Source: Alphaproteobacteria bacterium (GTDB taxonomy: Bacteria > Pseudomonadota > Alphaproteobacteria > Puniceispirillales > Puniceispirillaceae). Taken from it: a stretch of 5,930 bases of DNA. The translations under genes were made by a program, and so were the position numbers. The DNA lies in the NCBI GenBank assembly GCA_011524805.1, contig WTJO01000218.1, positions 1 through 5,930 on the forward strand, read 5' to 3'. Below the pieces are notes generated by a model. The model was given only the letters and a program-made list of their open reading frames with translations. It searched no databases and had not been told where the DNA came from. Positions 5,112 to 5,930 of the stretch are shown here, one piece after another; the stretch's first letter is position 1, and every line of letters begins with the position of its first letter.

Positions 5112-5387
5112 CAAATCCAATAATCCGGCCTAATCTGCATTTATTTGGCACGGATGTATTAATCGTGGTACGGTATTAGACGAAACTAATTTAGTTTTGT
5201 GTTTAAGAGGGAGTGTCTCCCGAAGAGTTGGGACCGGCTAGGATTACTCATCAAGGAGACACACCACTTTTACGCACATGTTTTAAAGCTGGACTAGTAG
5301 CGGATGCATTCATACAATTTTTTTCTTGATCATTCCGCAATGTGGTAAGATTTGTCTGGTGCTACTACCGTCTGGCAGCGCATTCCC
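5112..5387. other. Non-coding region rich in inverted repeats
   Basis: No credible protein gene is present on either strand. The region contains CCAATAA...TTATTTGG (5119-5148), the near-perfect dyad AAACTAA-T-TTAGTTT (5183-5197), the 81-nt hairpin at 5198-5278, a run of seven T (5318-5324), and nested arms TAGTA/TACTA (5295-5299 with 5363-5367) around GCGGATG/CATTCCGC (5300-5306 with 5331-5338). A direct repeat GTCTGG occurs at 5354 and 5370. A weak rightward promoter, TTGGCA (5145-5150) with TACGGT (5169-5174), precedes the hairpin. In the leftward direction this is the 3' flank of the nucleosidase gene. Confidence 0.55.
5198..5278 (+). other. 81-nt imperfect hairpin: candidate small RNA or miniature element
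   Basis: Positions 5198-5220 pair with 5255-5278: 5198-5202 with 5274-5278, a U-C mismatch, 5204-5209 with 5267-5272, bulged A5266, 5210-5211 with 5264-5265, an A-A mismatch, then GTGTCTCC (5213-5220) with GGAGACAC (5255-5262). After an internal loop, GAGT (5225-5228) pairs with ACTC (5246-5249). Two pairs, 5207-5269 and 5202-5274, are G-U on the + strand and would be lost on the other strand, favouring a rightward RNA. TGTTTT follows the stem, a modest termination signal. A competing hairpin, GGGAG-TGT-CTCCC (5209-5221), uses the same 5' bases. The stem is also flanked by GTTTT direct repeats (5194-5198, 5280-5284), as for a tiny transposed element. It matches no riboswitch, SRP RNA, 6S RNA or tmRNA that I can recall. 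Confidence 0.4.
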
Positions 5388-5930
5388 TTATAGAGATTCT
5401 GACGATAATCTATGGCAAAAGGCAGTCGCAGCGCGGCTTAGCGCCTCACGCCAGTCACCAGCTGCCGCATCATTGGCGGCATCAGATATATATTTGTAGG
5501 CAGTAAGCGGGATATCATTTACTGCACAGATTTTTGCGATGGCAAACAGTTCCATATCTACAATATCGCATGCCATTTCAGGCGGGCCTTGCAGGAAATT
5601 ATCGCCTGTACCGCATATAATCGGCGAGTCATCCAGACTTAACATGGCCGGAACAGTATCAAAAGCAGTTGTGCCCCGTGCGATTCCCAATCCTGTTAAA
5701 TCCATATCCCTCTGGATAACATGGCCAACCCTGACCAGTGTGCCTGGCGTCTGTGTGATACCGCCGGCGGTGCCGAAATTGATAAGCCGTGATGGGCGCT
5801 GTGTTGCCAGAAGTTTGCTTACGGCCATGGCAGCATTGATTTTGCCGATGCCGCAATACACGATCTCCCACTCTGATAGCAGATGTTGCGGCAACTCATC
5901 TTCAAGTGCCACAATAATGACGGGATGTGC
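5388..5930 (-). CDS. MTA/SAH nucleosidase-like protein (5' end beyond window)
   Basis: A member of the purine/uridine phosphorylase superfamily, closest to 5'-methylthioadenosine/S-adenosylhomocysteine nucleosidases, which cleave adenine from these SAM by-products. About 180 residues are visible and the frame runs off the right edge. A GTG at 5912 could be taken as the start, but upstream codons read AHPVIIVALEDEL, which aligns with the first strand of E. coli MtnN (GIIGAMEEEV, catalytic Glu12), so the true start lies further right. Counting from that GTG, GIGKINAA (21-28), LINFGTAGG (43-51), VDMELFA (118-124, ribose-binding Glu) and ISDAAND (142-148, catalytic Asp) are all present. The RDMD (68-71) and CGTGDNF (100-106) motifs and short middle, about 47 residues shorter than MtnN, point to the compact 'nucleosidase' subgroup. 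Substrate is inferred. No terminator follows directly; the next leftward one is near 4816. Confidence 0.85.
   Translation of the reverse strand, partial: AHPVIIVALEDELPQHLLSEWEIVYCGIGKINAAMAVSKLLATQRPSRLINFGTAGGITQTPGTLVRVGHVIQRDMDLTGLGIARGTTAFDTVPAMLSLDDSPIICGTGDNFLQGPPEMACDIVDMELFAIAKICAVNDIPLTAYKYISDAANDAAAGDWREALSRAATAFCHRLSSESL

Noticed and set aside
5146..5160. TGGCACGGATGTATT resembling a sigma-54 promoter
   Set aside because: The -24 half fits but the essential GC of the -12 half is absent.
5204..5272. Possible SRP (4.5S) RNA, since it is also a single long hairpin
   Set aside because: The conserved GGAA-capped domain IV with its AGCA/CAG internal loop is not present.
5186..5333. 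Chain of three tiny leftward ORFs (7, 20 and 21 codons) joined by ATGA and TGATG overlaps
   Set aside because: No ribosome binding site for the first, no recognisable sequence, and the overlaps are likely by chance across a palindromic segment.

Overview
The window looks like a chromosomal, housekeeping stretch from an alphaproteobacterium of moderate GC content. The evidence is a type A RNase P RNA with alphaproteobacterial features, a TerB-plus-J-domain DjlA, a Uup-type ABC-F ATPase, and a PlsC of the HQSxWE/FPQGTR type. The gene content and base composition recall marine SAR116-like lineages, but that placement is a weak inference. I see no CRISPR array, prophage, transposase, tRNA or complete rRNA.

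Layout, left to right. Positions 1-175 hold no convincing gene, but there is a consensus-like leftward -10 box preceded by two direct repeats, suggesting a regulated gene off the left edge. The RNase P RNA gene (rnpB) is read leftward at about 176-568 from its own likely promoter. It lies downstream of a leftward two-gene unit, djlA-uup (3285 to 673), whose genes are 6 nt apart. A 120-nt divergent intergenic region separates djlA from rightward tusA (3406-3639). tusA converges on a leftward conserved hypothetical gene (4056-3673), which is divergent from rightward plsC (4094-4810). After plsC come a leftward-facing terminator, a promoter-like sequence and a probable 58-residue single-pass membrane protein (4935-5111) that is easily missed because of its size. 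Positions 5112-5387 are non-coding and rich in inverted repeats. The window ends inside a leftward nucleosidase of the MTA/SAH nucleosidase superfamily whose N-terminus is cut off by the edge.

The genes are mostly independent core functions: tRNA 5' maturation (rnpB), ribosome-associated ATPase (uup), membrane-anchored Hsp70 co-chaperone (djlA), sulfur relay (tusA), phospholipid synthesis (plsC) and SAM by-product salvage (nucleosidase). No pathway links them all.

The most unusual material is non-coding. First, positions 5198-5278 can form an 81-nt imperfect hairpin with about 25 base pairs, including two G-U pairs that exist only in the + strand RNA, flanked by a 5-bp direct repeat (GTTTT). 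It could be an undescribed small RNA or a miniature mobile element. Second, two 30-bp dyad elements (609-638 and 3314-3343) share spacing, a bulged base and 18 of 24 core positions, with compensatory changes in their outer arms. Both are intergenic and beside promoters. These are hypotheses from reading the sequence, without any database search or folding calculation.
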